From positions 2,604,001 through 2,668,000 of the forward strand of contig JANCIK010000011.1 of assembly GCA_028532985.1 (NCBI GenBank): a stretch of DNA of 64,000 bases, written 5' to 3'. Within the stretch, counting starts at the first letter, position 1. Each line of letters opens with the position of its first letter. This document shows positions 43,192 through 56,073 of the stretch, in pieces. The notes below the pieces were generated by a model. That model saw nothing but the letters and a program-made list of their open reading frames with translations. It did not search any database and was not told the DNA's origin. The position numbers were made by a program, and so were the translations under genes. Source of the DNA: Stropharia rugosoannulata (Eukaryota > Basidiomycota > Agaricomycetes > Agaricales > Strophariaceae).

Positions 43192-43478
43192 CTAAAAATA
43201 AGATAAGTGAAAGGGGTGTATGCGGCCGAATGATTAGGCCCGTTCACTTGTGGGGTTTAACCAAGTTTGCCCATCCTATTTTTTCCTTTACGGTTAGATT
43301 GCGGTGCATTATAAGACAAAGGCGGAGGATTAGATTAGATTTTGTGGCTATCACGCGGTGGCTGTGAGGAGCCGTGTTTGGCAGGAAGGGCAGCGGCAGG
43401 GCTGGCATGGGTCTCAGACTGCTTGTAGCGTCCTTTCATTAGCGCTGCCCCAACGGGCCTCCCTTCGTTGCCAACTAG

Positions 43479-45312
43479 ATGGATGGGCCCCACGAATATC
43501 CCGCCCGCGATAGCCTGACCAAGGGTAACCGCAGGCGGAGCCTCAAGACCCTGTTCCAGCTCCCGGTCACCACCCGCCCAACCGTCTATGGAGCACTTCC
43601 CACTTCCGCCCCAGCGGGCTCCATCCCCGCCGACATCGTGCGCGAGATAGTCGACTACCTGTCCCCATGCGACATCCTCAACTTCAGCCTTGCGGTATGT
43701 GCTTCTTTCGTTATCGATATCTCCTACCAACCAGCCGATCTTTCTAGTCGCGCCATCTCCGGCTTATGCTCATGCCCGCACTGTACGAGACAGTAACGCT
43801 CAAGTCCAGCAAAAACTGTCGAGTCGCGCTCAACATGTTGTTGAAACGCAAGGATGTCTGCGGATACATCCGCAAGCTCGCGGTGCGGCCGAACTACTAC
43901 CTTGCATGGCCAAGGCCAGACGAACATCTCAGCGAAGCCTGGGTTGTTGAGACGATAGAGGAACTATCGACCAGCTTAACGGCCATGCACACGTTTGACT
44001 GGGACGGACTAGAGCTCCCGGTGGACTCTCTGTGGGAGACCCTCCAAATAAAGTTCGTATATCCGTATCCATCCTTTTCTTGCTGACACCGAGTACTTAG
44101 CTGTCCTGAGCTGAAAAGTGTCTTTTCGAACGTCGGGACGAGGCCGTTGGACCCTGACAGCAAGCTATTCGACTTTTCTGACCTCCACAGTTTCTCGTTG
44201 ATCGTGCGCCACGGTCTCGGCGGATCAGGTGCGTCAAAAGCTATGCGTAATGATACAAATATCTCATTGCCACAGAACTCTTTCCGGTCTTCGAGACGAT
44301 ACCCCCGCGGTTCTGGGACATGATACTCAAACGCTGTCCCAATCTACAGGAGCTGGCAATCTGCAGTTTTTCATCATCGGCGCGCGTATTTGACTTTGAA
44401 CGGATAGTCGAAGGCCACTGGCCACGCTTGAACACACTCACCCTCGGATCTTTCGGTTACCAGGAAGACTTTTCTTTGGGACCCTCTACTGACCTCTCTC
44501 TGGGACGATTCCTCGATAGGCACAAGGAACTCAAGTACGTCCGCTTTCTCTGGAACTTCAAACGCTGGATGTCTCCGGACCTGATACCTATGCACTTGTC
44601 TTCCTGGGCGCTGCCTGCCTTGGATACCTTCATTGGAGTCTATCAGCAATTAGCGGAGTTACCGCACCCAGAAAGCCTTGAGACGCTTGATCTCACCTGT
44701 GAACCTGTCTACGAGACCAGGTTGAATAGCGTTTGCCCTGTCTTGCTCCGCCTCTGTAACCTCAAGAGTCTGGACATCTGGACCCACGTGTTTGATACGA
44801 ACGCGGACCATTCAAATTTCTTTTACTGCATTTTGGCATCATGTCCGAAGCTCACCGACTTCCATTTCATGTGTACTACCTCATTTACTGTTGTAGGTCG
44901 TTCAGTCAAAACTAGCTTAACACTGGCTAACTTCTAACGCCTGTTGCAGAAACCCCTAAAGCAATTGACCAAGAAACTCTACCTCCTTCATGATCTGAAG
45001 CGCTTCTCTTTGACTAAAGGACACAAATATATTGATGAAACGATGCTCGCTACTGCTCTGCGAATCCTCAAGCCTAATCCTCAGCTAAAACAAATCAACA
45101 TCCGGTGGGCACGCGAGCGGTGTCCGAATCATCTAAAGCAGGAGGGCTCCTATGACGTCGTGACTGACATTGATGGGAGCCCAGAATCGCTCATAGTAGT
45201 GGAACGCGGGATACCCCTTGTTGGCGCGCCGTTTGTGAGGCGGTATCGCTATCAGATTGAGAGGAGGAAAGGCAAGATATGCATCCCAAAGGGGCGGTCC
45301 CTCCCGTGGTGA
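43479..45312 (+). CDS. F-box protein, unrelated to the other five
   Basis: Exons 43479-43694, 43748-44052, 44101-44228, 44276-44892 and 44950-45312 give 542 residues. The F-box is 'IPADIVREIVDYLSPCDILN' continuing 'FSLASRHLRLMLMPALYETV' across the first intron. The remainder has degenerate leucine-rich repeats ('CPNLQELAICSF', 'WPRLNTLTLGSFG', 'LCNLKSLDIWTHV', 'CPKLTDFHFMCT'). The class is abundant in Agaricomycetes and differs from the 'LPREIIE' paralogues by having introns and another F-box sequence. Probable SCF adaptor, substrate unknown. The ATG at 43479 is the first in frame and sits just before a Lys/Arg-rich leader. All junctions are GT-AG and phase-consistent. Confidence 0.8.
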
Positions 45313-47428
45313 TCCTAGGTGCGCCGCTTTATCCCTACGTGTCGTAAATTGTGGCTTGTGCGCGTTGGAAGTGCTGATGCCGCGTGCGCAGTGCCTCGTG
45401 CTGGGATAAGGAACGACGCCGACCGCCTCGTTCTCATCTGATGGTTGCCTCTGGACTCGACTTGTTCTCCTCGTTGCTTGCCGCAGCTCGGCAGTATTTG
45501 ACTTCTGCGCCACCAAATCGCATATCCACCCTTGCTAGAGTGCAAATAAATACCCATCCATACTTGGGTTGTACCCTCGACCTTTACCCAAATTACCCAA
45601 ATTACCTGACTTGCATATTCCCTATTGCTTTGTATACTTTCTTGTGTGTTTATTTATTGTATCGCCTATACTCTTGCTCCCCCTCCCCTCGATCCCTTCA
45701 TGTACATACATACTTACCTCTCGTCCCTTTTGTACCTCTTCTCCACATCCTCATCCCGTTCCACTAACAGTTTGCATCACCCTCCGATTTTATGATAGCA
45801 CTGACGATCGTCTAGATTCATCTCTGCCTCCCTCGCCGCGAGTACGATGACGTTGTGTTCTCTCACTCAGACTGTTCACATGTACCGTGTTTGTGTATTT
45901 TAGTTTAGTAGTAGAGTAGTTTGGGCTCGCTCGCTGTCTGTTTGTTGTATCTTGTTCAACTAGTGTAAACGTTGTACTATTTCTTGGATTTTCTTGGAGC
46001 TTTAATTATTGCTTTTTCGCTCATACACTGATTATCGATATCCCCGGGTTTTGGTAGCCAGAGCGATTTTTGAAAATTGGCAGAAGATCACATTTCTGTC
46101 TTGTATGTATATCCGTTTTTTTAAACAGTCACGTATAGATTATAAACCTCTCTCCTCGATGTATTGTGCTTTCACGACTTGTTTACGACCTGCCCTTTTC
46201 AACTCCCCATTGACTCCTTCCTAACAATCTATTCAGTGAAGTCTATTCAGGTCGAAGTTCTCCAGCGCCCTATTTCTTGCTTATTTCGCACGTCTTCACC
46301 TGGGTTGTCCCTTTCGCTTCGTCATTCTCGGTATCAATGACGCTTCTTCTGTCGGCTACTTACTACCTCCGTACTGCCTCTGAAGCTCCGGTGCTTCTAG
46401 TAACTAGATTCCACTTGATCTGGCCTAGTAGGTGCCCATTGTGTGACGGTCCCTCACCGTCGACCATCTCTTATCGGCATGTACCTTTTCTTCCGGTAGT
46501 GATCGGCAAACAATTACCCGCGATGTGAGGCGCTGTAAGCATGGCTGTATGAATGCTTGCCACGAAAGGATTTGCATGGCGCCAAGGCTCGTTAGGCGCC
46601 CACAACGACAGCCGCCCTCGTCTCGCGTACAAGCGGATCACCGCACTCCACCACCAGCCTCCAGACAGAATGGGCGAGATCTACGCTCGTCCACATCCCT
46701 CACACCCAGTGACCCTATGGGCATTGCTGCAACCGGTCACTGTGGTATTAAAAACAATTTTCCATGTTGTGGTAAGGTAGATACGCGCTGACTACAACAG
46801 AGATCCCAAACATTGACCATTCTTTTCACGTCCCTCAGTGCGGCTTCCCCGCCAGAAAGCCTTTCAGGCCTCAGGTGCGCTCCACTATGTTTGGTTGCCC
46901 CACATAGAATTAGGGCGGCTTTTGTGCAGATATATGTTTTGAACTACATCGAAAATAAAGGAGGTTCAAAACCTTCAACTTTAAGGCTACCCTCGCCTAA
47001 CGTGCACGGCACTTTGCCTCCTTGAATGTACTAAGTCACGTTCTATGATGTTATTGGTAAAAAAAAATGTGGTAGCGGGTCTTACCAGTGCCAACAGGCC
47101 TTATCTCCTTATACACACTACTCACAGGCTTACAATCTCAATGTACGCTCTTATTTATAGTAAGTACTACAAGGCTCTTGCACACCCTTGACATGCTCGT
47201 AGACACCAACGCACACTCGCTCTCTTGCTACGCGCTAGTCTAACGTCAATTTTATCCCGCAGGCATAAATGATTCAGCAGAAACTTTATTGCAAGCCGGA
47301 ATGTCCAACATGATAATTCCGTATAGGTTCCAATTGTGAGTAATATCGTACTGAGTAACTAAAGGATCTGAAGGCAGTATTATTAGCGTATCTACAACTC
47401 AAACGTAAAAGAATTAAAATGTTCTAGA
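45313..47428. other. 2.1-kb intergenic region, pyrimidine-rich, no gene recognised
   Basis: The plus strand is strikingly C/T-rich from about 45580 to 46520, with several ct-tracts. This resembles fungal promoters or long leaders, but no gene follows on the plus strand. Frames of 70-130 codons are present but show no motif or splice-consistent extension. A short repeat acccaaatt / acccaaatt occurs near 45588. Confidence 0.4.
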
Positions 47429-49185
47429 CTAATGATTACTAGAATATGACCCAGAACCGGCAACAGGTACGGCTGCTCTTAACATATCCAGAGCGCGCCG
47501 TCTGTCTCCTTCCGCAGTTTGCTTCCAAATCCATTCCCAATCTTTACTTGCCGTCCGCCCAAGACTCTCCAGGAGCTCCGTAGGCATGGTATCATCTCCC
47601 TCCTTGAAGTCCTCCATACCGGGGAAGGTCAACTGAAGCAGCTTTCCGAAATCCAGAGACGCCTGAAGGGTCCGGTTTCCCTCTGGGCACCGGATCGTGT
47701 TGTAGATCTCCACTATTTTGGGAATTGTCTCGCGCGTTGCGCGCGTGTCGCTGAGCAGGCTTGCGAGGATATACCCGTCCTGTGCGGCGCATATAAGTAT
47801 TAGTAAGTGATGTTCTAAGTCGATTCAACTGACCTCGATTGCTTGACTGGCCCCTGCTCCCTGATGGGGAGGCATTCCGTGCGCCTGTAACGTTGTCAAT
47901 TTCTTTGAATAGGTGAAAAGAGGGAAACGCCTACCGCATCTCCTGCTATTAATACACGACCTAGCGCATAGCTGTCCATATGCCTGACATTATTAATTGG
48001 CCATCTCATTGGATTTTGTAAAGCCTGCATACACTGTCAACAATGGTCCACTTCAAAATGATTGACATACCCTTAACAGCACTTGGACCTCTTCCTCCCA
48101 CTCGGTAAACAGCTCCAAAAGTTCTTCCTTGATGTTTTCCCCGCCGGCTGGCGTGTTATCGCAGGGTGTGCCTTCTTTTGATAGGTCGGTGACGAATGCG
48201 GCGACGTTCACGAGACTGCGCGAGATGGTGTAGACGACGACGTGCTGATCTATTTTTAGATGGGTTATATTCGAAGGATATGCGGACGAACCTTGTTCTT
48301 TCCTAGATACTGCAATACATTCAGAAAATTATTTTAGCCTCTATGAGAAGTGCTTACCATCATGGGTGTGCCAATCGCTCTGTGATTTGGGAAAATCTCG
48401 TCGACAACCTCGCGCGTAAGCATACCCCTGTATGCCATCGTGCCCGACCACACGGCGTCGATGGCGGGCGACTTTGGCAGGTTCTGGTGGATCAGGAGCT
48501 CTTTTCGCAGCGCGGATTTAATGCCGTCGAAGCCGACCAGGATGTCGCATGTCCCGGACGAGCCGTCTGCGAATTGGAGCCGCACCTCGTTGTCGACCTC
48601 TTCGTACGACGTGAATCGGTGCTTGAGGTGTACTCGGCCCTTGATACGCCCGAGTAGCGTCTGCTGCAGATCGGCTCTGTGGAATGATGTGGAGCCGCCT
48701 GTAGTCCAAGTTAGCCTCGAATGATGAATAACGTCGATAGACATACCTCGCATTACGAGATCGTGAACAAACACGCCTTCTTTCTGATCTGCCTTGCGCA
48801 TTTGGAAGACGAGGCCTAGCGCGCCATATCAGGTCACTGTGAGTGAAATTAATAGTAATAATACATACGCTCTGTGTCATCTGGCGCTTTAGGAGCAAAA
48901 CGCAGCAGACTTCTCTCGAGGTCAATAGCTTGAACCATCTTCCAAACGCGCGGCCAGAGCGTGATACCAGCGCCTATTTCAGAGATCACCGCGGTGCTCT
49001 CGTATATATCGACTTCCAAGTTATCATGTTGCGAAAGGGCATTGAGAGCGACTGCGAATGTCAACCCGCCAATACCGCCGCCTCTGCGCACGCGTTTTAG
49101 AAAGTGACACGTATAAAAAAGGAGCGACGCACATAATACCAACGCGTATCTTGCGTTCTTCTTGCACTTGCGTGGAATCGCTCAT
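47429..49185 (-). CDS. FAD-dependent monooxygenase (salicylate hydroxylase-like)
   Basis: Nine exons (high to low): 49133-49185, 48869-49083, 48747-48815, 48358-48698, 48292-48309, 48071-48244, 47935-48024, 47834-47884, 47429-47779; 453 residues. Group A flavoprotein hydroxylase using NAD(P)H and O2, probably on an aromatic substrate. The Rossmann motif is 'VGIIGGGIGGLTFAVALNAL', split by intron 1, followed by 'VDIYEST' for ribose binding. Mid-protein 'CDILVGFDGIKSALRKELL' is the DG motif, and 'GRVLIAGDAAHGMPPHQGAG' is the GD motif contacting FAD; both are intact. Exon 5 is only 18 nt (Y-L-G-K-N-K) and is fixed by phase on both sides. No other metabolic gene lies within 2 kb, so the substrate is unknown. 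Confidence 0.88.
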
Positions 49186-51924
49186 TGAGGACAGAGAAAA
49201 AATATAGAGAAGTGGAGAAAATGAAGCTCAGGAGTTCTGAAGACCAGACATAAATGTCAGGGCAATTTATACTCAGAGAAGGCAATGACTGCTGCTTGGG
49301 TGTCACTTAGAAGTTCTTCTGAGCTACTGCATACCCGATGGCGGCTCTCTCACGCATTAGCCCAGGGCCCTTCTGAATCGTGGGTTGAGCCGTTGGATCT
49401 CATTTCCGCCTGGAAAAGAGACCAGTGTCATTGAAGAGACGTTCGCTTCCTTCGCGCGTGCAGGCGCTACGGTAATAGGCCGGACCCTGATTTTCTATGT
49501 GAAGCGCCGCGCGCGTGCTTCCATGCGACCCACGCCGCTGTAGTGCTTAGTTATGCGCAGTCAGCGACCATAGTATGTAGTCATACTTATTAGCTGATGG
49601 TGGTTATTCGTAAGTCATAAATCCTTTCGGCGTTCTTGACGCTTTGTTTGGGATGTGTATATAATACCCGATGACCGCTGAGTATGGCGTAGTTGGAAAT
49701 ACAAATTTAGCTGAGATGCCCGAGGCTTCGCTCGGCCTGCTCATTGAGCAAGTCGTATTCCCGGCATTTTAGGATCGTCACACTCTCACGTACAAGGGGT
49801 AGCGGCAATGTCGCAATAACTTCTGATTTACTTCTGCCCTAACGAAATATTTATTACTTGTACATCTTCAGACCTATCCTGATATTACGAAAGATTTTTC
49901 TTGTTTGTCGGAATTAAATTGTTGCTTTGGACTTGCTCCAGTGTTCGGAAAAACTGAGAATGTGCTCTTAGATATGGACTTTAAAAGTGCTCTTCTCATA
50001 GATTGAACTTGAACTTCTTTCTAATTGACTTGTACTCCGGCGACGATTTGTCCAGTACTCCGAATTGTACGCAATGAGTAGGTCAGGCTTCACACAGGGT
50101 GCCACTCTGTGACCGCACAACATGACGGGATAAAGGCTATCAGGGTACGTCCGTCAGTGTCAGCCTCTACGTCTCAGTAATATGTCTTCTGTCTGCATCC
50201 TCCTAAAATAAAGTAAGAAAGCTTCTTGTACTCCGGGGAGATAAGATACTATTGACTGGGAAGACAAGAGGCCTTCATGAATTTATTCGGTCCGAGAGTG
50301 TAGTTACAGCTGGTATGGCTTGCCGCCAGAACATACGTCCTTACCTCGCATAGAACCGCCAGTCAGAGACAGGTATTCATCTCCCCAGGCTTCGAATGAA
50401 ATTAGATAGCTGGTTTTGAGACCTGCTACTATTGGCCAGAAAAGACATTCTCCTGCTTAGGGTACGACCTTGCAATAACCCCTAGGTCGCAGAAACATCC
50501 ACCTCAATACCGTGATATTCGACCTTTTGAATTCCGTGCGGTCCGTACCTCTACTATCGGCCCCGTGCCGAATTTTCTTAGGTTAAAAAAGAACATGTCG
50601 TGCGTATACGTCGACAGAGAACAATTGCTGATGAAAGGCCCTTCAGAAGACATGTTATTATGCATGAAACAGTTTATGCCATCAAGACCTTACTTCTTTC
50701 ATTTGTTAAAGTCTTATCACTCAGACAGATTGCGTCAAGTATTAGAAGCACCAGACATATCTTTTTGAACAGTGCCTTAAACGTAGGGGGCATGCCCCAA
50801 ATCCTCTGGCTTCAGATTCAGTGGCCAGGTAATAATTTCTCTTTATAGCGTGAAATCGGTATCCTCTCTAGTGTCATGAAGATAAAAACATGTACTAAAT
50901 GTTGGCTAATTCAGCAAATCGTCGGCGAATTGGTGAAGGTGCCGCTCGGTCTCATTCGGCAAATACCGTGCCGAAATGACTGTCGTTAATGTGTGGGAGT
51001 CTCGGCACTCCGGCGTTAAAACTTAGAGTATTATGTAAGTGCACATGCAGTCACGAGATGGTTTTTGCTGGCGGTCTCCCAATCCCAAAGTCCTCTCTTG
51101 CACTCGACTTGAACTGGTTTTGCTTGCATTGGGTTTTCATCTTCCGCCTGCCACAGACTAATCTATATCCACAACAACCGCCGCGTAATAAAGTGATAAC
51201 GTGCTCACTTCCTTGCACTGAAGGTATATTGAAATTTGACCCAAGATCAACCCAAGATTGTCAACGCAACGCCAACTTCGACCGATTTTAAGTGGCAATG
51301 ACTCAAGTTAAGCACGTTACACATACGATAGCATACCATTATTAAGCAAGATATCGATTGCCAATAGAACAGCGATAGAAGTGAGCTCAGGCGCCTTGCG
51401 TTTAAAATCTGATGTCGCTCGAAAAGCGGTTCCGACAACTTATTATCACCTGTTCGCCTCATCTGACGAGTACAACGGAGGCGGCATATGATGCTCAACG
51501 CCGACAACTCTCGCGAACCTTCAGCCCCCGTCAGGTTCAATACCAGTCATTTATTTTTAACTCGTTATCTGTTCGCACGGGCCGCCTATCCCAAGGGGAG
51601 TCGGCATTTTCTATAATTACGGCTTCCGAAACGATTTCCAGACGGCCCGTCTCGTATTCATGGGAGCGTACTTCCCAAAATACAGTGAATCCCGGTGGAG
51701 AACAAGGGCGCCATGTGTCTTCAGACTGTTATGCGCTCATATGCCAGGTAGACTACGGGCTGGCGGTTTCGAGAAGGCCCCATCGCCATGTTGGCCAACA
51801 CGCCGCACATGTGGACTTGCATGCAGCAGAAGCGCTATGCACACAGAACGTATAAATCGGCTCTGTCCCCGTCTCTTGATACACGAATGCGAAGAGCCGG
51901 CGTACATTTTGCCTCACTGCGAAT
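49186..51924. other. 2.7-kb region without recognisable genes
   Basis: This is the largest gene-free stretch in the window, between the 5' ends of the divergent monooxygenase and S28 peptidase genes. Scattered frames (50565-50848, 51412-51855) have no motif and no consistent splicing. No terminal repeats, tRNA or rRNA were recognised. It could hold decayed mobile-element sequence, which cannot be shown without a database search. Confidence 0.4.
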
Positions 51925-54349
51925 ATGACGTTCTTACAACGCCTATACGGACTTTCAGTTCTCCTCTCCTATGCTGCGCTATCCTCGGCGCGACTTCGCG
52001 ATGGGCGACCCCACGGCAACTTCATGCGGCCTGCTAGCGTGCCAGCGGTTACTGCGCCCCCTGCAGACATCCCGGTGACAAGCCGTAATGGAACAGTTCT
52101 ACCGCCTTATACAACAATATACTTTTTTGATCAACTTATTGATCACACCAACCCTTCCCTGGGCACATTCCAGCAGAGATTCTGGCATACGTACGAGTTT
52201 TATGAAGCTGGTATGTTGAAGTTATCAGTAATGGAAACACCAGACGATCTCTGATGCTGTTTTAGGTGGTCCCATTATTCTGTCAACACCAGGAGAGACA
52301 AATGCGGAAGGTAAACAAGCCTAAGCCCACATTTTTCCCAAGAATGTGCACGACTCACCAATACCTTTAGGCTTCGAGGGTTATCTCACTAACCAGACTG
52401 TGAACGGCCAGATAGGTAGGCACTTTCTGAAAGCTTACAGAATTTTGTTCACGCAAAAATGCAGCACAGCAGCAGAATGGAAGCACCATCGTCCTTGAGC
52501 ACAGGTTCTACGGCCTCAGCAATCCTTATCCCGACCTCAGTGTCAAGAGCCTGAAAGTTCACACAATCCAACAAGCGATAGACGATTTGGAGTACTTCGC
52601 AAAAAACGTGAATCTCCCAATGCCAGGAGGTGATTCGGTGACCCCAGATAAAGCGCCTTGGATATTAGTAGGTGGAAGTTATGCTGGTACGTTTTCCCAT
52701 GGCAAATTATTGTTGGATTATCTTACTGAAGTCGTCATGAAGGCGCGCTTACGAGCTGGACGATGGTCAAGTCAGCACTTTTCATGTTCTGCTTGAAGAA
52801 CGTTTTCTAAATGACATGTCTATTTTTAGCAAACCCGGCCTCTTCGCTGCAGGATATGCGTCCTCCGCCGTCGTTGAAGCCATTCTGTACGCGATGTCCC
52901 GCTTTGACATTATCAATAATCCTCATTATGCTTTAGAGACTTTTGGGAGTACTTTGAACCTATCCGCCAAAATATGCCCAAAAACTGCTCTGCGGATGTC
53001 GAAGCTGCCATTGCCCGCGTGGACGAGACATTCCTGGGACGAAATGCAACAGCAATCCAAGCGATGAAAGATAACTTCGGTATCGGGGATGTGACTCATC
53101 TAGATGACGCTGCAGGTGCCTGTATGTATTCCCATCATATCTCACTGAGACTCAGCCTACCGTAATACTTACATCCTGGCAGTGAGAAACAACCTTTGGG
53201 ACTGGCAAAGCCTCCAGCCCGACTCTGGTCCCGGTTCTCAGTTCACTGAGTTCTGCGACGCTTTGGAAGTGAAAGACGGTGTCAGTGCACCTGCTTCTGG
53301 CTGGGGGGCAGACCATGCGCTTGCTGCTTGGGGCGCGTACTGGAGGTCTACTTACCTCAATATTGGTATGTTATGAACAATTTCCCATAGACCCTAGTCA
53401 TTCTTATCGGAATCTACGTCACCTTACAGTGTGCGACGGTGACGATCCTGAGTAAGCAAATCAACTCACCAAGGTCAAATATCTATAACACCGTATATCC
53501 ATCCCGCAGAGATTGCTTGGGAACGTACAACACTACCCAGTCCTTCTGGTCCGATACCACGATCGACAATGCTGACCGATCCTGGATGTGGATTGTGTAC
53601 GCCTCTATTACAGTATTCAGTGGAGCACTGACTTAAATCTGTGCGTTTAGCTGTAACGAGGTCGGCTTCCTGCAGGTATATATCCCATAGTTATTTGCAT
53701 CCTATCAACAAACTCTGACATGGGTTGATCGCATTTAGGAGGGTGCACCCATCACTAGTCCCAGCCTGGTTACAAGACTTGTTCAACCAATCTACGACTT
53801 GGTAAGCCATCCTGAGTCATTACTGTATGTCTCTGACGATAAATTGTAATAGCGTCAATGTCAACAAATGTTCCCCGCAGCTTTCCCTGTTCCGCCTGTC
53901 CCGAACGTTCTCGCCACAAACGTAAACTACCACGGATGGAATGTTCGCATTCAAAATCTCTTCTTCGCGACGGGAGTCCGTGAGTGTCTTTTTCTCTGCT
54001 TTAGCATTCAGGAAGTGTAAATGTGTAAATTTTAGGTGATCCCTGGCGGGATGCGACGGTATCGGCGGACGGGCTGAACATTCAGAGTACTAGCGAACAG
54101 CCTATTGCTGAAGGCGACGGCTTCCACTGCTCGGACCTGCTCACGTCTAATAACATAGATGCAACAGTTGCTGCGGTTCAGGCAAAGGGTCTCGCATCAA
54201 TGAAGACCTGGCTTGCCGCCTGGAAACCGACAGGCCAAGGCTCACGCGTCACCTCTCCCCGTAGTGTGCCAGCACCCCCACAGAGCTCAGTGCCTAAGTT
54301 GTCGTTGAAACCAATCAACGCTTGGTTCAAGTCGTTTGGTGGTCATTAG
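51925..54349 (+). CDS. secreted serine peptidase, family S28 (prolyl carboxypeptidase type)
   Basis: Fourteen exons: 51925-52210, 52266-52310, 52371-52415, 52465-52686, 52743-52770, 52830-52886, 52937-53121, 53183-53365, 53430-53451, 53510-53596, 53651-53675, 53739-53801, 53853-53979, 54036-54349; 562 residues. It hydrolyses Pro-X bonds, normally outside the cell. A signal peptide is evident ('LYGLSVLLSYAALSSA'). The fold starts 'FFDQLIDHTNPSLGTFQQRF', with 'EHRFYGLSNP' and the nucleophile serine in 'GGSYAGALTSW'. The catalytic Asp is in 'RDPWRDATVS' and the His in 'DGFHCSDL'. Potential N-glycosylation sites occur (NGT, NGS, NAT). Exons of 22, 25 and 28 nt are supported by phase on both sides. 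A Ser/Pro tail ends the protein. Confidence 0.9.
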
Positions 54350-54594
54350 ATATTAGAGTTTGTTTCGCCCTGGTAGCTTGTTTTGTGTGAAACACTGTTG
54401 TAATATTATATCGAAATCTACAAAAGGTGTATGAACGGCGAGGAACCTCAAGGAACATGGCGTGAAGGACATGAAGAAAACAGCAAGGTACAGAAAAGAA
54501 AAGATGTCAAAGGGGAGATGGAATTGTTGAAGGTAGTAATCTATCCGCGATGTGGTAGATATTTGCATAAATAAGTGCTAAGTCTTTTGAATAT

Positions 54595-56073
54595 CTACAG
54601 GATTGCTGGCATATTTGTTATATGGAGTCTGACACTCACGCCACAGTTCGCCTGTTCTTGAATTAGCTCGTCAAGAAGCCTTTTGATTTCTACATTCCAA
54701 TCCGTTAGTTTTATCTTCATTCTGATGTCTCGGTATTTGCGCGGAGAAGTTCCGATTTGTGCTGAACGAAGAAACTGAGTTAACGTCTGGATTGACAGTT
54801 CGATTACTTGGTGGCAAAAAAGTTCATGCAGATGGGGACATAAAAGTGCTCCATTTTGCTCATCAAGCAGCGCTTCTAAGAGTCCACTAGTACTAGTAGG
54901 CCCCGTCTCGTTTTCCACTGCCGTTATATGAAGTACTTCTAGCAAAGGCAAGTGCTGCAGCCAGGTGGATATTCTTTTGATTTCTTCCGGAATGCAATCA
55001 ACTACCAACGTTCGTAGGTGCGGGCACTGTTCCAGGAGGCCTTCAATCTCTGTGAAAGTAGAATCCGTGTAGAGTGATTCCAATAATGGGGCGCGTATGA
55101 AGGGAGCAATAGATGACTTATCCAGTCTGCCTAGATCTTCGAATTCAGTAACCGACAGAACATTCAGGTTTGGGAGTAGAACTTCGTCGATTTCCACGTC
55201 GTTCACGAACATGGTCTTGAGTGCAAGGTCAACCAGCGATGTAGCCTGGCGTAGAATTATCGCTATGTCTTCGTGTAGGGTGGAAATGAGATCGATGCTG
55301 AGATGCGTCAGCCTGGACCAGTCGACGTCGCACTCGAGGGGGTTTATGACGCCGTATATGCCCAGCTTTCTCAAGTTAGGCGCGCTCAACATGCCACTGG
55401 AGCTAATTCTATGAGAATCAGAGTTGCATTCTATGTTCAGCCTTGATAGCAACGGAAAATTGTCGGCAGGCATTGAAAAAATCTCTGCAAAGAAGTCGTA
55501 GTCGAAAGTGAGAGATACGTCATTCCAACGGAAAGAACATTTCCCAAGTATCTCAGATAGATGCCTGGGACGCACACTATTGAACGTGGCGTCAAGTGTA
55601 AGTGGTTCCGACCCAGATAAACGTATCCATTCTTCCAATACCCCAACTTGGGCATTTATTGCTTTTGTCCTTTTCCCTTTTGACTTGAATCGTGACGCCG
55701 GTATACGGTCTAAATGAACGACAATCCTGGACCACAGGGGTGGGCAAGTTAATGCTATGTGTCGTAGGTCACTGGATATCCGGGTTAACAGAATTGGCGC
55801 ACTGTAGTGATCAAGACTAGGCCATTTTACGTCGGCCACACACGCCTTGAATATCTCTTCGATCATCTCCCTAGGTAGTCTTTGAATAGGCGCTGGGACC
55901 TGCTGACACTCCACCGATGTCTCAAGCAACGAAGTCTTCTTCAACTCTAGTTCTTTCATCGTCCCCTCCGTAGAGCGTATTTCAGCATATGTATCCTCTG
56001 GGGGTGCAGTGATATTTTGCCTTTCCTCGTCCGTCCGGTTGTGATTTGTGTTCAGTAGGTCTTCAGGGATCAT
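54595..56073 (-). CDS. F-box/LRR-like protein (paralogue 3)
   Basis: Single exon, about 492 residues from the ATG at 56073 ('MIPEDLLNTNHNRTDEERQ'), which matches the start of paralogue 4. The open frame extends to an ATG at 56196, so a longer N-terminus is possible. A short N-terminal coiled region ('MKELELKKTSLLE') precedes the F-box ('PIQRLPREMIEEIFKACVAD'). Then follow 'ILLTRISSDLRHIALTCPPL', 'LEEWIRLSGSEPLTL', 'RWNDVSLTFDYDF', and leucine-rich repeats ('LSAPNLRKLGIYG', 'LQHLPLLEVLHIT'). The C-terminus is 'EQANCGVSVRLHI'. Intact. First of three head-to-tail copies; probable SCF adaptor with unknown target. Confidence 0.82.
   Translation of the reverse strand: MIPEDLLNTNHNRTDEERQNITAPPEDTYAEIRSTEGTMKELELKKTSLLETSVECQQVPAPIQRLPREMIEEIFKACVADVKWPSLDHYSAPILLTRISSDLRHIALTCPPLWSRIVVHLDRIPASRFKSKGKRTKAINAQVGVLEEWIRLSGSEPLTLDATFNSVRPRHLSEILGKCSFRWNDVSLTFDYDFFAEIFSMPADNFPLLSRLNIECNSDSHRISSSGMLSAPNLRKLGIYGVINPLECDVDWSRLTHLSIDLISTLHEDIAIILRQATSLVDLALKTMFVNDVEIDEVLLPNLNVLSVTEFEDLGRLDKSSIAPFIRAPLLESLYTDSTFTEIEGLLEQCPHLRTLVVDCIPEEIKRISTWLQHLPLLEVLHITAVENETGPTSTSGLLEALLDEQNGALLCPHLHELFCHQVIELSIQTLTQFLRSAQIGTSPRKYRDIRMKIKLTDWNVEIKRLLDELIQEQANCGVSVRLHITNMPAIL

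Noticed and set aside
46525..46791. Arg/Pro-rich plus-strand frame, considered as a transposon fragment
   Set aside because: No reverse transcriptase, integrase or transposase motif and no terminal repeats were found.
50565..50848. Two overlapping plus-strand frames in the 2.7-kb gene-free region
   Set aside because: Short, without motifs, and mutually overlapping in different frames with similar start; probably chance or decayed sequence.
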